Positions 47,443 to 58,601 of a stretch of 64,000 nt of DNA are shown here, piece by piece. How positions within the stretch are numbered: position 1 is the stretch's first letter; every line of letters begins with the position of its first letter. The notes beneath the pieces are model-generated. The model was not told the DNA's origin, ran no database searches, and was given only the letters and a program-made list of their open reading frames with translations. A program made the translations under genes and the position numbers. Origin of the DNA: Absidia repens (taxonomy: Eukaryota > Mucoromycota > Mucoromycetes > Mucorales > Cunninghamellaceae); NCBI GenBank assembly GCA_002105175.1, contig MCGE01000023.1:62001-126000 (forward strand), in the 5' to 3' direction.

Positions 47443-47645
47443 TTAAACGCTCTGGCGCTGCGCTGGAGCTTTTAGAAATCTTTCGATTTTTTGGGTGTCA
47501 CAGTTTTTTTTTTATTAAAGTGTGGGTTTTGATGGGAAGGGATTAGAGCCTCTGCTATTTCGCACTTCGGTGGGCAACCTCTTGGGGCCCAACCGTCGTG
47601 CTCAGCGCGTCGTCGATGGGTTTTATATGTGTGCTGAAAAAAAAA
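47443..47645 (+). repeat. SINE-like repeat family B, copy B3
   Basis: Goes from TTAAACGCTCTGGCGCTGCG through GGGTGTCACAG, GTGTGGGTTTTGATGGGAAG, ATTTCGCACTTCGGTGGG and GTGCTCAGCGCGTCGTCGAT, ending GTGTGCTG plus nine A. It is the plus-strand twin of B2. Confidence 0.7.
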
Positions 47646-47650
47646 TATAA

Positions 47651-47770
47651 GGAAGGAATTCGGGCTTCCGCCATTTCGCACTATGGTGGGCAGCTCTTTA
47701 AGGCCCTACCTTCATGCTCAGCCCGTCGCCAGTTGCTTACAGTTGTGTGCGCAGTGTGGACCATGGATGA
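47651..47770 (+). repeat. repeat family B, partial monomer copy B4
   Basis: Directly behind the A-run of B3 the inner monomer repeats: GCCATTTCGCACTATGGTGG, CAGCTCTTTAAGGCCCTACC, TCATGCTCAGCCCGTCGCC. The 5' half of the element is missing, so B3 and B4 form a partial tandem. Confidence 0.6.
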
Positions 47771-47779
47771 CTGACTCAA

Positions 47780-48130
47780 ATTTGTGCTCCGCTCGCCATA
47801 AATTTTTAATTTTTTCTCTCACCATTCATTCATTCTTTCTTTCTTCCTTTCTTTTTTTCAGAACATCAACTTCATTGGTATCCTCATTAAGACGATTAGT
47901 GAACTTGGATTAGTGGTTAGAACTTGAATCAGGGGCATTTTGAAAAGTGCAATACAAACATCATGGGGAAACTCTTTCATTTTTGATGTAGGACTTCCAA
48001 CCTCCATTAGATTAGCCTTCATTTAAAAAAGTATCATTAGCTTAGCTTAGTGTTTGTTGCCATAGTTTGTACCTATAGTTGAATAAACATGTCTTGCAAT
48101 CTTTACCATAAATCTGTCTCATATGTTTAT
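47780..48130 (+). repeat. repeat family A, partial copy A7
   Basis: Shared phrases are the TTTTTCTCTCACCATTCATT stretch, ATCATGGGGAAACTCTTTCA, CCTCCATTAGATTAGCC, TTAGCTTAGCTTAGTGTTTG, GTTGAATAAACATGTCT and TAAATCTGTCTCATATG. It has no CACGTG at the head. The repeat B3/B4 pair ends immediately before it. Confidence 0.6.
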
Positions 48131-48734
48131 TTGTCTTGTTGAATGGAGATGTGTTCGTATGTGAAAAAATAGAGGTATGGGCACTAGTCAAAAAATTGCA
48201 TATAATGATCGAGTCATTGTCCTCTTCCCGTTCTCAGAAATTCCCATTCCCCTCCAAAAAAAATCCCCTTCAAAATTGTATAGTCTCGAGAAATCGCCTC
48301 GCACTCTCGAAATGACTAAATACACACAAAAGAAATATCAATGTCAATGCTTTACGTTGTCAGTGAGATAGCACTCCCTTCCCCTTTACCCTGGAGTTGA
48401 GACAGCGACAGTTACTGAATTGGAAGTCAGCGGAGTCAAAGTTACGGAACTTTTTTTCTTCGTTATATTAACCAAACACCCCCCACTAGGCCCCGTCCCC
48501 ACCCCACACACCACCTACACATACACACATACACAGACAGAATAAGCCTCAGAATAATATACATACAGCGTAAATTCCAAGAGCATGCACATAATTCCAT
48601 TCCCCATCAGCACGAAATACAAAGAGCCACAAAGATAACATATATAAAGTAGAGTCAAATACGGTTGTTTTATTTACAAGATGATATGGTAAAATAATAT
48701 ATAATGGCCAGTAATAATAATGATAACTATAAAG
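48131..48734. other. 3' region of the beta-ketoacyl synthase gene
   Basis: No gene seen. It holds the minus-strand G-quadruplex motif at 48479-48505 and a CA-rich stretch (about 48505-48535). Confidence 0.45.
48479..48505 (-). other. potential G-quadruplex motif on the minus strand
   Basis: C-runs of 6, 4, 4 and 4 are separated by 6, 2 and 1 bases, so the minus strand can form four G-runs. That strand is the coding strand of the beta-ketoacyl synthase gene, and the motif lies about 230 bases past its stop codon. Confidence 0.55.
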
Positions 48735-50316
48735 CTAATCTATTTTAGAAAAACACAATGTTGCGTTGGTCCCGCCGAATCCGAAACTGTTCGTCAAAGC
48801 AGCATTGATCACCTTCCCGGTTTGTGCCTTCAGCGGTACATAGTTTAAGTTGAATTCGTCCTTGTCCGTAATATTGTGCAAGTTCAGCGTTGGTGGCAAG
48901 GTATTCTAAGTGACAGGTCCAGAAGCAAATATATATAAAAAAAATTTAGATTACTATCCATGGTTGATTGGTTGTTGCAGATGACTTACGTTTTTAATAG
49001 CCAAAATAGTAAAAATCGCTTCGACGGAACCAGCTGCACCCAGGAGGTGACCGGTGGCACCTTTTGTTGAAGACACATGGATTCGATCCCAATGACCATG
49101 GAAGACAGTCTTGATTGCTTGATTTTCGGCGGCATCCCCGACGGCAGTACTTGTGGCGTGAGCATTGACATAGTCGACATCAGTGGGGTCTAATTGAGCG
49201 GCAGCAAGAGCACGGGTCATGGAGTTGATGGCACCACGGCCCGACTTGGGAGGAGCGGTCATGTGATGGGCATCACCAGAGAGTCCATATCCTTTCAGTT
49301 CAGCATAGATAGTAGCCCCGCGCGCTTTGGCATGTTCGTATTCTTCCAGCACTATCATACCTGCACCTTCACCCATGACAAACCCTGCACGATCTTGATC
49401 AAATGGCCTGGAGGCTTCAGTCGGTTTGGTTTCGTATCCCGTAGCTAACGACTTGGCCCGCGCAAACCCAGCAATGGCCAGTGGATGGATGCACGCCTCT
49501 GTCCCACCTGCCACCATCACATCTGCATCGCCATACTGAATAAATCGCATTGCATCGCCAATTGAGTGTGCTCCCGTCGTACATGCTGTGGACACCGCGT
49601 GGTTGGGACCCTGGAAGCCGTATTTCATCGTCAAGTGTCCCGCAGCCATATTGATGAGAATGCGAGGCACAAACATGGGTGATACTTTTCGTGGTCCCTA
49701 AGAATTAGATAAAAATTGCCATAAGTTTCTGTGTCAATTCTTTTGCAGGAGGAGGAAATTGTCGTCTCACTTACACCAGAAGCAAAGGCAAGTGACGTAG
49801 ATACAATGTCTTCAAAACTCCCCATTCCAGAGCCTATGCAAACACCCTATTCAATTAGAGAGAAGTTGAGTTTCCTTTTTTTTCACCATCCAACCGATAG
49901 TAACATTATGGCTATTACCGTTCTTTCTTTTTCCGTATTGGACTCTGGCTTCCAGTCGGCATCGTGAAGAGCTTGACGAGCAGCCGAAATAGCATATTGT
50001 GTAAAAGTGGCCATAGTTCTGTCATCCTAAGACAAACAAGAGTGAGTTCCTACTGTGCTATCATCCATCTTTCTTTTTTTTTTTTTTGAGAATTTACCCC
50101 GGGATCCAACCAGTCAGAAGGAGTGAATTGTCCGTCAGCAGCAGGACCTTTAGGAACGAGAGCAGCAATTTTCACAGGTAGAGAATCGTACGCAGGTTGA
50201 TCAGCTAAAGAAACAATCCCACAGTGACCTTTCAAGAGATTGGACCACGCTGCTTTGACACCAACACCAACAGGGGTCACCAATCCTAATCCAGTCACTA
50301 CAACGCGTCGTGCCAT
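48735..50316 (-). CDS. CEM1: mitochondrial 3-oxoacyl-[ACP] synthase II (KAS, FabF/CEM1 type)
   Basis: Five exons (minus): 50316-50098, 50026-49919, 49846-49775, 49697-48990, 48905-48735, giving 425 aa. It condenses malonyl-ACP with acyl-ACP in type II fatty-acid synthesis; in fungi this serves mitochondrial octanoyl/lipoate supply. The start [20 protein letters not shown] is FabF-like. The active-site Cys is in [13 protein letters not shown], the histidines in [12 protein letters not shown] and [15 protein letters not shown], and the conserved Lys in SSTKGATGH. The last exon ends with [13 protein letters not shown]. Exons 2 and 3 supply [12 protein letters not shown] and [14 protein letters not shown]. 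The organelle location is inferred from the family; no long presequence is visible, though the first residues are basic. Confidence 0.93.
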
Positions 50317-51556
50317 GTTCAAAAAAAATTGTTTGTGAAAATAAATATAAGGAAAAGAAAAAGGCAAATAATAAATTTTAGTGGGGGGTTTCAAAAAAAG
50401 CGGTGCTTGAATGTCCTTGATTCGCTACGGTTTTTCCTCGATTGAAATCTGTAGGTTTGTTTATGCTAAATATATCGACGAGTACCTGTCATTTTGGACT
50501 GGATCCTGTTTTATGTGTCAAACTGCATCCAGATAACTGATCAATCGAAACAAATCAGTACCACCACTTGTTGTGATTTTGATACTTTGTATGTATTAAT
50601 AAAAAGGGAGAAAGGAATAGTGATAAAAATGAAACATGTGAGAAGAAAAGAAGGAAACATCTACACAAATGCAAAGAGATAATTATGATGTTGATAAAAC
50701 AGATGGGAGATCATTCCTCATGTTCTGTATTGAGAAAGAGATGATCCATATCACAGGGACCACGAAGTTTCGGTCATGGAAATTCTAAAATGGTAGCATG
50801 CATATATTAATTTCCAAGGGTCAAGTGTCAATGGCTACAATGTGTCATTTAAATTGACATGATATAGACGCTACACTGCATTCAACCTTGGCATTCAGAG
50901 GATTTGGCCTACTAAAAAATATGGAACTTTTAATGCAGCGATGTCTTTTTTTTGGAGGAGTCTCTGTTTTAAAGTTTTTGGACAATAACAATATGTTGTT
51001 TGAACCCTTTTTGTACAAGGTTACTATGATAGTATATAGGCCCTGTTTATGAAAAATGCGCAATGGGCTCACAAAAATTCGGCGGCTCCGGCGCACCAAT
51101 ACCATTTCTCTTCTTTAAATATCCGAATTGATCTGTTCGTTGTCCCAAGGATTTAAAACGAAATGATAACAAAAAAAGAAAAAGGAGAAAATACAACGCA
51201 AGTCGAAAAAAGAAAATAAAAATAGAAGCATCACAAAGAAGTATTAAAAGTATAGTAGCAATCAAATCAAGTACAACGTTAGAAAAATCAGGAAGTCAAT
51301 AAAAGGCAGTATGAATTTTAACCCCAATTCATTGGTTGTCGGAACACATTTTTTCCATTTTCTTGGGGGGAGGTTAAAAAAAAAGATTTTTCTTTTTTCC
51401 TTTTTTTTCTTTTTTTTTTTTTTTTTCCTTTCTCTCTTTCTCTTTTTTCTCTGCACTTTTTATTACAATTATCTTTTTTTTTTTTTTTTTTTTTTTTACT
51501 TATACTTATAAACACCACTACAAACTATATATCCTCTCCATACACGATCCAATATT
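50317..51556. other. divergent intergenic region KAS / HAL-type kinase
   Basis: It holds AT-rich sequence and two opposing frames at 51262-51518 that exist only because of T-runs. Before the kinase start at 51557 there are several long pyrimidine tracts (51385-51497). No gene seen. Confidence 0.5.
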
Positions 51557-53503
51557 ATGAATGATAGTCGTCCAACATCAGCTATATATGAAAACGGTCA
51601 AGACCGTAACCTCAGTGAAAAGCTAAAAGCTGTCAACTTTGATACACCTGCCAAGATCTTCCAAAACAAGCATGCTGTCCACCAATTCGAAAGTGTCACG
51701 CCTGATGTCTCCGTTCCCGGTACACCTATTATACATCGCTATCCAAAGTCAACTGCTTCCAACAAGTCCACAACGTATCATGGTTCTCCAACTATTGCGC
51801 ATACCCCACCTACTCTGTCTCCTCATGATAGTAGTGAAAAGGAATCGGTAGCTATTATTGTTGAAGACCACGGTGATACTACGCCCAAATCAAGTCCATA
51901 CACTCGTCCTGCTTCTTCGTCCTCTTTGTCTTCTTTTGAAGGAAACGAAGATGGTCACAGCGCTTCCTCTTTATCACAACCTGAATCGCCACCTGAAAAG
52001 CAACAAGATACCAACAATGACTCTTTACAACCTCATACCAGCACATCAACTTCCACGATCAATTCACTACCTGCACGTCCCACTACACCATCCCAATTTA
52101 TCTTCAAACGACCCGAATACAACAAAAACTATCATCATACACATTTTCATCATTTGGAAAAAAAAGACACCATTTTACATGACTTGAAGCGCTTCTTCAA
52201 AAACGACAAAAATAAGAAACATCATCACAAGAAATCTTCGGTGGCATCAGCAAGACCCTCTGTTGCTAGTAGCCAAGGAAAAATCAGTGACCTGTCATTT
52301 GCCAATGAATTCAACAAAGATTTGGAAGGCCGATATGGGAAGTGGGGTAAGTGATATCAATCAGTGCGGATGAGTGTACATGATTAACTGACTATTCATA
52401 TATTTTAGGTCGATTTGTTGGTAAAGGCGCAGGTGGATCAGTACGACTCATTCGACGTAGTACGGACAACAAGACATTTGCTGTGAAACAATTCCGAAAA
52501 AGGGGACCCAACGAAAATGAAAAGGAATATGTCAAAAAAGTTACTGCGGAATTTTGTATCGGATCAACCCTCCATCATCCGAATGTGATTGAAACCCTGG
52601 ACATTATACAAGAAGGTTCGGCTTTTTATGAAATTATGGAATTCGCCCCCAATGATTTGTTCAACATTGTCATGAGTGGTCGGATGTCAAGAGAAGAAAT
52701 TGCCTGCTGCTGGAAACAAATGTTGGATGGTGTGAATTATCTACAACATATGGGAATCGCTCATAGGTAAATATACTCATTTATTATAAAGTATGAGTGA
52801 TGTTTGACTGATGATTTCTTTTCATGTTTTATAGGGACTTGAAGGTACAGTTGCTCGTCTTACTGAAAAAATTGATCAATATGATACTGACAATAATTCT
52901 GTTTAGTTAGATAACATGGTGCTGGATGAATGTGGGATTTTGAAATTAATCGACTTCGGATGTGCGGTGGTCATCAAGTATCCTCACGAAACAAAAGTAC
53001 ATCGTAGCAAAGGTATATGTGGCTCCGATCCATACATTGCCCCCGAACAATACACCAGTCCTGATTACGATGCGACGCTGACGGATCTATGGTCATGTGG
53101 TATTGTGTATGTGTGTATGATTATTCGTCGGTTCCCTTGGCGTATCCCCCGTCCGGCTCAAGATCAATCCTACCGCAACTTTGTCACGCCTTCCACCCAA
53201 AGCGCCGCCCGCCTCTTCAAAATGCTTCCACGGGACTCTCGGAACATCCTCTCTCATATTCTGGACCCCGATCCACGTCAACGGTGCACTTTACAAGATG
53301 TCTTGACGGATCCCTGGGTCTCCTCCATTCATACATGTACTATCGACCAGCCCTGCTCCAATCATCAACATCACCTTTTGGTACAGCCTAGCAAGCAGAT
53401 CATGGACCGTGGAAATATAGTAGTTTTGGATAATCAAGCTCCTTCAGATGATGCCTCGACTGTAGTAGTAGACAACGGTGATAAGAAAAAAAGTGTCAAA
53501 TAG
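51557..53503 (+). CDS. HAL/NPR1-family serine/threonine protein kinase
   Basis: Four exons, 51557-52346, 52409-52766, 52835-52844 and 52907-53503, give 584 aa. The first 265 residues are Ser/Thr/Pro-rich and probably disordered. The kinase domain (about 265-560) has the Gly loop [18 protein letters not shown] (catalytic Lys), the catalytic loop [16 protein letters not shown], the activation-segment end GSDPYIAPE and [11 protein letters not shown]. The style ([24 protein letters not shown]) matches the fungal HAL4/HAL5/NPR1 group, which stabilises nutrient and ion transporters at the plasma membrane. Exon 3 is only ten bases and supplies the end of HRDLK; reading through without splicing hits a stop. 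The arrestin at 8159-9745 acts in the same general process, though far away. Confidence 0.93.
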
Positions 53504-53711
53504 TTATATTAGATATTCTCCATCGACATTATTCATTCACTTTTTTTTTTTTTTTTTTTTTTTGTATACTTCCACTATCTCACTTCCTTTTTTATCATGA
53601 ATTCATATAATCCCCCACCAAGCCCGTCCCCATTAGCATTATCCTTTGTACCATAGCTCGTTTTACCACTCACTCTACCCTATTAGTACTACTTTTATCA
53701 TTCATTTCAAT

Positions 53712-53717
53712 AATAAA
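53712..53717 (+). terminator. polyadenylation signal of the HAL-type kinase
   Basis: AATAAA lies 209 bases after the kinase stop. Confidence 0.4.
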
Positions 53718-53721
53718 AACT

Positions 53722-53830
53722 GTCTTCAATAAAAAATAACATCGTCTTCAATACAAAAATTCATCGTTTTTAATATAGATAGTCATTGCCTTCAATACAC
53801 ATCATCCTCAATTCAGAATAAAACATTAAA
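53722..53830. repeat. degenerate tandem repeat, about 22-base unit
   Basis: Units begin TCTTCAATAAAAAATAACAT, TCTTCAATACAAAAATTCAT, TTTTTAATATAGATAGTCAT, CTTCAATACACATCAT and TCAATTCAGAATAAAAC. The array sits between the convergent kinase and Fmp46-like genes. Several units contain AATAAA-like hexamers, so it may supply many alternative polyadenylation sites; that is inference. Confidence 0.5.
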
Positions 53831-53940
53831 CATTACTTTCAATTAGTGTCTTGCATAAAAAAAAAAGTTATCGTGCTTTATTCAAAATCTATTGTTTCTT
53901 ATTGCTAAAATAAGTAGAAAAAAAAAAAAGCAATCTGCCA

Positions 53941-54324
53941 CTATTTCGAATCCAAGCGATGCTGCACCAGTGCTTGAATAGTATTTGTGGAAGTGGCGGC
54001 GGCTCCTCTTTGCCAGTCTACCACCAATGGGCGTTTGAGCGCCATAGGATCTTTCAATAGCGCTTGTTGCGTATCTTGGATGGTCGAATCTTGCTGCTGT
54101 TCCGAAGCTAAATTTTTCCAACCGTGTAGATAGGAAGAGAGTTGCTGGAGTTGATCCTTGGTAGGCAGTGTGTCATCGCCAATAATATCAACCCGATAGG
54201 CATCTTGACCAGACGGTCGTTGTTGTTGTTTTTGTAATAGCTCCAGTGCTTGGCGGGATGCCCCGTTGCGAGAGTTATGAAATATCGATAGAATAGGTAA
54301 TGTTTTAGGTGGACGAAATGACAT
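53941..54324 (-). CDS. Fmp46-like small protein (DUF1687, thioredoxin-like fold)
   Basis: A single exon of 127 codons. ILSIFHNSRNGASRQALELL, followed about 30 residues later by LPTKDQLQQLSSYL and then KRPLVVDWQRGAA, resembles the Fmp46/DUF1687 family, described as putative mitochondrial redox proteins. I see no cysteine in the translation, so a classical thiol redox role is unlikely. The start ATG is preceded by an A/T-rich 5' region. The gene is tandem with the LDAH-type gene (same strand, 450 bases apart) and convergent with the kinase. Confidence 0.6.
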   Translation of the reverse strand: MSFRPPKTLPILSIFHNSRNGASRQALELLQKQQQRPSGQDAYRVDIIGDDTLPTKDQLQQLSSYLHGWKNLASEQQQDSTIQDTQQALLKDPMALKRPLVVDWQRGAAATSTNTIQALVQHRLDSK

Positions 54325-54773
54325 GGTGTGTGCGCAAGGAGTAAAAAAAAAAAAAAAAAAAAAAATAGAATAAAAAAAAAAAGAAGACTTTATTCCTCGG
54401 AAATATCTACCCCACCCCGCGCCGTTCCACTCGGTAATTCAAATCCCCATCAAACCAACCCCAGCCCGTTTTGAATGATATGATGATTGCATGAACCGCG
54501 CTTGTTGTTCGGCGGAATAATACATTTTAATCAGAAAACCATCAGTGCTCGCGTTCTCAATCGCTAAAATTCAGATCATGGATTTGTTCATCATCAACCA
54601 TCATCAGTCACCAAAGCATCAAATTGTTAAATCATTGAATCATTAAATCAACAAACGAACAAATAATCGCCATTTTTATTGTATAAATATTTTTGAAAAC
54701 AAAATAAAATAATCATAATCAATATCTACTGCAGCAAAAGTCAATATACTACACTATATTCTATTTAACAAGA
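54325..54773. other. intergenic region
   Basis: 5' side of the Fmp46-like gene and 3' side of the LDAH gene. It has A-runs around 54342-54380 and an ATCATCAACCATCATCAGTC / AAATCATTGAATCATTAAAT simple-repeat stretch (about 54590-54650). No gene seen. Confidence 0.4.
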
Positions 54774-56047
54774 CTATTCCTTATTCTGGCAATCTAAGAT
54801 CCAAGTCGCTACCTTGTTTGCCATGTACTGGGCATGCTTGTCCTCTATAAATGAGATATAAAAAATTAGTACAGACGACATCATCAATTTTATTTTTATT
54901 GTTTTACCGAGAATAAAAGCATGAGGGATATCTTCAGCACATAGATGGACCTGAGCTATTGAATAAAAAGCAAAAACTTAAGTACCTGGTATGGTTCATG
55001 ACATACATAACACCGCCAACTAGTCTCACCGCAATCATCCTCCTGCCCACCATTCTTTCTTACCATTTGGGAACTTTTTAGACATGAATTCATAGTGATC
55101 TAACGGGGCCCAAGAGTCATTTCGAGAATAGTACATGATGAATTTGTCGACATGAGTAGCATAAAAGTCGTCATCCAATTCTTTGATCATTTCCATTTCT
55201 TGCCTAGCCATATGGACGACATTCTTAACGATTGATCCATGTAATAGTCCATGGGCGGTCACGTCCAAATTTGATCCTTTTTGTCCAGTGATAAGCCCAG
55301 TAATACCATGCCGTATTGGGTTAGGAACCATTTGAGCCAATCCAACTACACCAGAAACAATAGGTAGAGGTATACCAAAGACCCAACGCTATACAATAGA
55401 GAGAAAAAAAAAAAAAAGAGGAATTCAATATCAAACATTGTCTAGTCGAAAATGATTCTCTTACCGACATAGTCACACCATTTGGAGTCAAGGCGATTTC
55501 CCGCAAGGTAGGGAAAAGGGCGATAAGTCGTATAATGTTATGTTGTTGCCGTTGTTTCAAAACTTCAGCACAAACGTATGAGCCCATAGAGTGTCCAACC
55601 AGAATATATTGAGTATCGGAAGGATTTTCTTTTCGTAGTTGGTCGAAACACGCAAGTTTGTGATCAATTTGGTCCTGAAGGCTATAAAGATGGTTTGCTG
55701 AAGATGGAGATGTATGAGGGCCAATGGAATGCCCAAGATGGGATACTACAAGGAACATAAAATCAATTAGTTTCAAAAGTATGCACATGTTACTGGTCTT
55801 TCTTTTTTCTAATGTTACCGCCAACGATTTCAAGACAAGTGGAAACTGAAGCTTGTTTATGAACTGAATCCAAAAAGTCAGTATAGTATTCTATCAAGCC
55901 AGGATTCCCACATATAAATAATAAAACTGTTTTTCTTCTTGCTATGTCAGCATCTTGCGAAGGCGCGGGCCACCAAAGCGATTCAGTTGCATGGTTGGCT
56001 ACATTCCAAACAGTACGTAAAGGCTTGTTGAATACTTGTGGTAGCAT
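54774..56047 (-). CDS. lipid droplet-associated hydrolase (LDAH-type alpha/beta hydrolase)
   Basis: Five exons (minus): 56047-55819, 55745-55465, 55388-55064, 54955-54908, 54844-54774, giving 317 aa. LDAH proteins (DUF2305) are serine hydrolases on lipid droplets, linked to sterol-ester or triglyceride turnover. The oxyanion-hole strand is LLFICGNPGLIEYYTDFL. The nucleophile Ser is in LVGHSMGSYV, the acid is probably in YYSRNDSWAP and the His in EDIPHAF. Exon 4 is 48 nt and supplies the catalytic-His strand. The ATG at 56047 was chosen because the 5' extension from 56194 is Lys-rich and low-complexity. It is divergent from the ArfGAP gene with only 219 bases between start codons. Confidence 0.9.
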
Positions 56048-56266
56048 TTTCCAATGACTTCCTGGACACAAAACAGAAAAAGGAAAAAAAGGAGAGAGGG
56101 TTGGCGGAGTTGATAAGCAACAATCAACGCCAAGCTTAGAAGGTGACACCAGGTGCAAAAAATAAATCTGGTCAGAATTTTTTTTTTTTTTCATTTTTTT
56201 CTTTAACTTTTCTCTGATCCCAAAACAAACTTTTCAATCCAAAAAAAAAAAGAAAAAGAAAACGAC
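56048..56266. promoter_or_regulatory. short divergent promoter, LDAH / ArfGAP
   Basis: Only 219 bases separate the two start codons. A T-run at about 56178-56190 and an A-run at 56240-56251 give each gene a pyrimidine-rich or A-rich 5' leader. Confidence 0.5.
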
Positions 56267-58601
56267 ATGGCTTCTTCCATTCTTTTGAAAAAGCAAGAGG
56301 AACTAAATGCTAGGTATAGTAATTAAATGTCTATCCGTCAGAAATCATACTTAACAGGGATTTTGGACACTAACAGCTATGATTGATTTAATATTGCAAC
56401 AGGTTGGTCCGAGATTTGCTCCGTTTACCTGAAAACAAAAAGTGCTTTGACTGCCCCACCAAAGTAAGTAAGAAAAGGGCTGATAGGCAGCTTTGTTTAT
56501 TCAATGGTCTTGTATATATATATATAGAGTCCCTTCTTTGTGAACGTCACTTTACAAACATTTATCTGCTCTCGGTGCTCCGGTTTAGTGTAAGAAAGCT
56601 CAAGTCACACACATACACATATATGTATATGTAGAAAGAAACATCAATTAACATTTTTTTCTTTGGGTGTTAATGAATAGCCGTGAAGTAGGTCATCGTG
56701 TCAAGTCTATATCAGCAAGTAAATTTACGGGACCTGAATTAACAGCCTTGGAACATGGTGGGAACGGTATTGCAACTAAAATATGGCTCAGCTGTGGTTA
56801 CAATGCAGTCGATACTCCTGAACCTGAATCAGATGGTGAAGTGCGTGCTTTTATGCGGCAAAAATATTATGAAAAGAAATGGTTGAATCGTGACTTGGCA
56901 ATCTCTCATGATTTATTTGTCAAGAATCGAATTAATGAATTGTTTACGGAGGTAAGTTAAAGTACAAGATGTAGAGTTGAAGAAGTAGAATCATTACTGA
57001 CATTTTTGTTGATATATATTTAGGAAGGACTGCCTAAACAACAAAAACAACAGAGACAACGGCGATCAACAATCGAAAACAGCAATAATGGCAGCCCCAT
57101 GATGGTTGACATGCCACAACATCAACGAGTGAAAAATGTTCCTTCGCCTTTAAATTTGTCATCTACAAACAAAGTCCATCAACCAACTATCCAAACTGCA
57201 CCTCTCATGACGGTAAGGAAGAAAAAAAGAAAGGCGAAAAAAAAAAACCTCCATCTTTGTAACACTAAGTGTACCTAAAAATGGGTACCTTGTTTCTTAT
57301 TTATAGAACTCTCTTCAGCCTCAACCTAAATTCTCTCCAAAACTGCAGAAAGGTATAACAACATCAAAAACTAGCAATTCATAAAGTTTGGTGATTTCAA
57401 TATATATTTCTTCTATAGACAATGCTTCGAAATCATCGTCACCGTCATCCTCAGCTTCTGTGCCTGTATCTCCAGCGCCAACTGTATCGTCCAATGCCAG
57501 CAGCACTCCACAACCAACTACCCCAATGGATTCCATCTTCTCGGATTTTGCGGGCTTGAATTTAACTCGTCCTCCTCCAACCCAATCATCGCCTTCGTAT
57601 CCTGGTGTCACCACTACCGCCACCTTCAATCGGAGAGCAACTTACACTGGCGGAATTCTTACACCTAGCAGTAAAATCAACACCAACAGCAAAGATAGCG
57701 AATTCAATACCAGTAGTAAATACGCCAGTATTCAACCCACAGCTACTTCCAGCGCCCCTCGTGCTGTGACCTCAGGTAAAAAAAAAAAAAAAAAAAGCAT
57801 GATAAGAAAACAATAGTTATTAATTAAAATTAAATATTCCTAATTTTGTACTAGTTGAGGATCCCTCTTTCATGTCAAATCACAAGCGCACCACCAGCTT
57901 ACAATCCAATGATCCTTATTCAGCGCTTCGTGCTCACCATGATCAGCAGCAACTACAACATCAACAAATGATATCTGCGATTATGGCTACCAGTCAATCC
58001 TCGTCTGCTCTCCATAATAGCACTATGAAAAAACAAGAGTCGGAAAATGACCCATATGCTGCTTTGCGCCAATTGTCTGGAGACTCTCACGACATTTTTA
58101 ATAACAGTCTTACCATCCTACCATCTACTTCATCCACATGGTCTTCACCTCCCCCACCACAGCCACAACAACTTCCATCTTCACCCACGTGGTCTTCACC
58201 TCCCACGCCACAGCCACAACAAATCGCCACCTCTTTACATTCGGAATCTCATCATGTGCCGCTATGGCAAGGTAAAAAAAAAAAAAAAAGTGCACACATT
58301 GCAATCATGTTTGAATATAACACCCATCTTATTCATTCGGCCCTCATGTATAGACAAGCCATATGCCTCAACGACCGAAGAATGGGTAGAGGCTGAACCT
58401 TTTGTACCTGAAGAAAATGATGACGAAGAAGATGAAGATGTCATGACTCAAATCTCTTCCACTACCACTCACTCTACTAGCTCGTCAACGAAATCGAATC
58501 AAGTCAACACATCCTTCAATGCATTTATTGATTTGGATCCCTTGGCTAACTACAAACGCAACAAAGCCGCCGGCGCAGCCATTACCACACCAAGTACTTG
58601 A
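56267..58601 (+). CDS. ArfGAP, AGFG/SMAP-like, with disordered DPY-rich tail
   Basis: Nine exons: 56267-56313, 56403-56463, 56528-56589, 56681-56951, 57024-57212, 57307-57352, 57419-57775, 57855-58271, 58354-58601, giving 565 aa. ArfGAPs switch off Arf GTPases at vesicle-budding sites. The zinc finger CFDC(x16)CSRC spans exons 2 and 3 (about residues 30-53), followed by SGLVREVGHRVKSISASKF, which contains the likely arginine finger. This form resembles AGFG (HRVKSIS). The C-terminal 400 residues are Ser/Thr/Gln/Pro-rich with two NDPY(S/A)ALR repeats, possible adaptor motifs. Two introns begin GT followed by 19 or 16 consecutive A. Confidence 0.9.
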
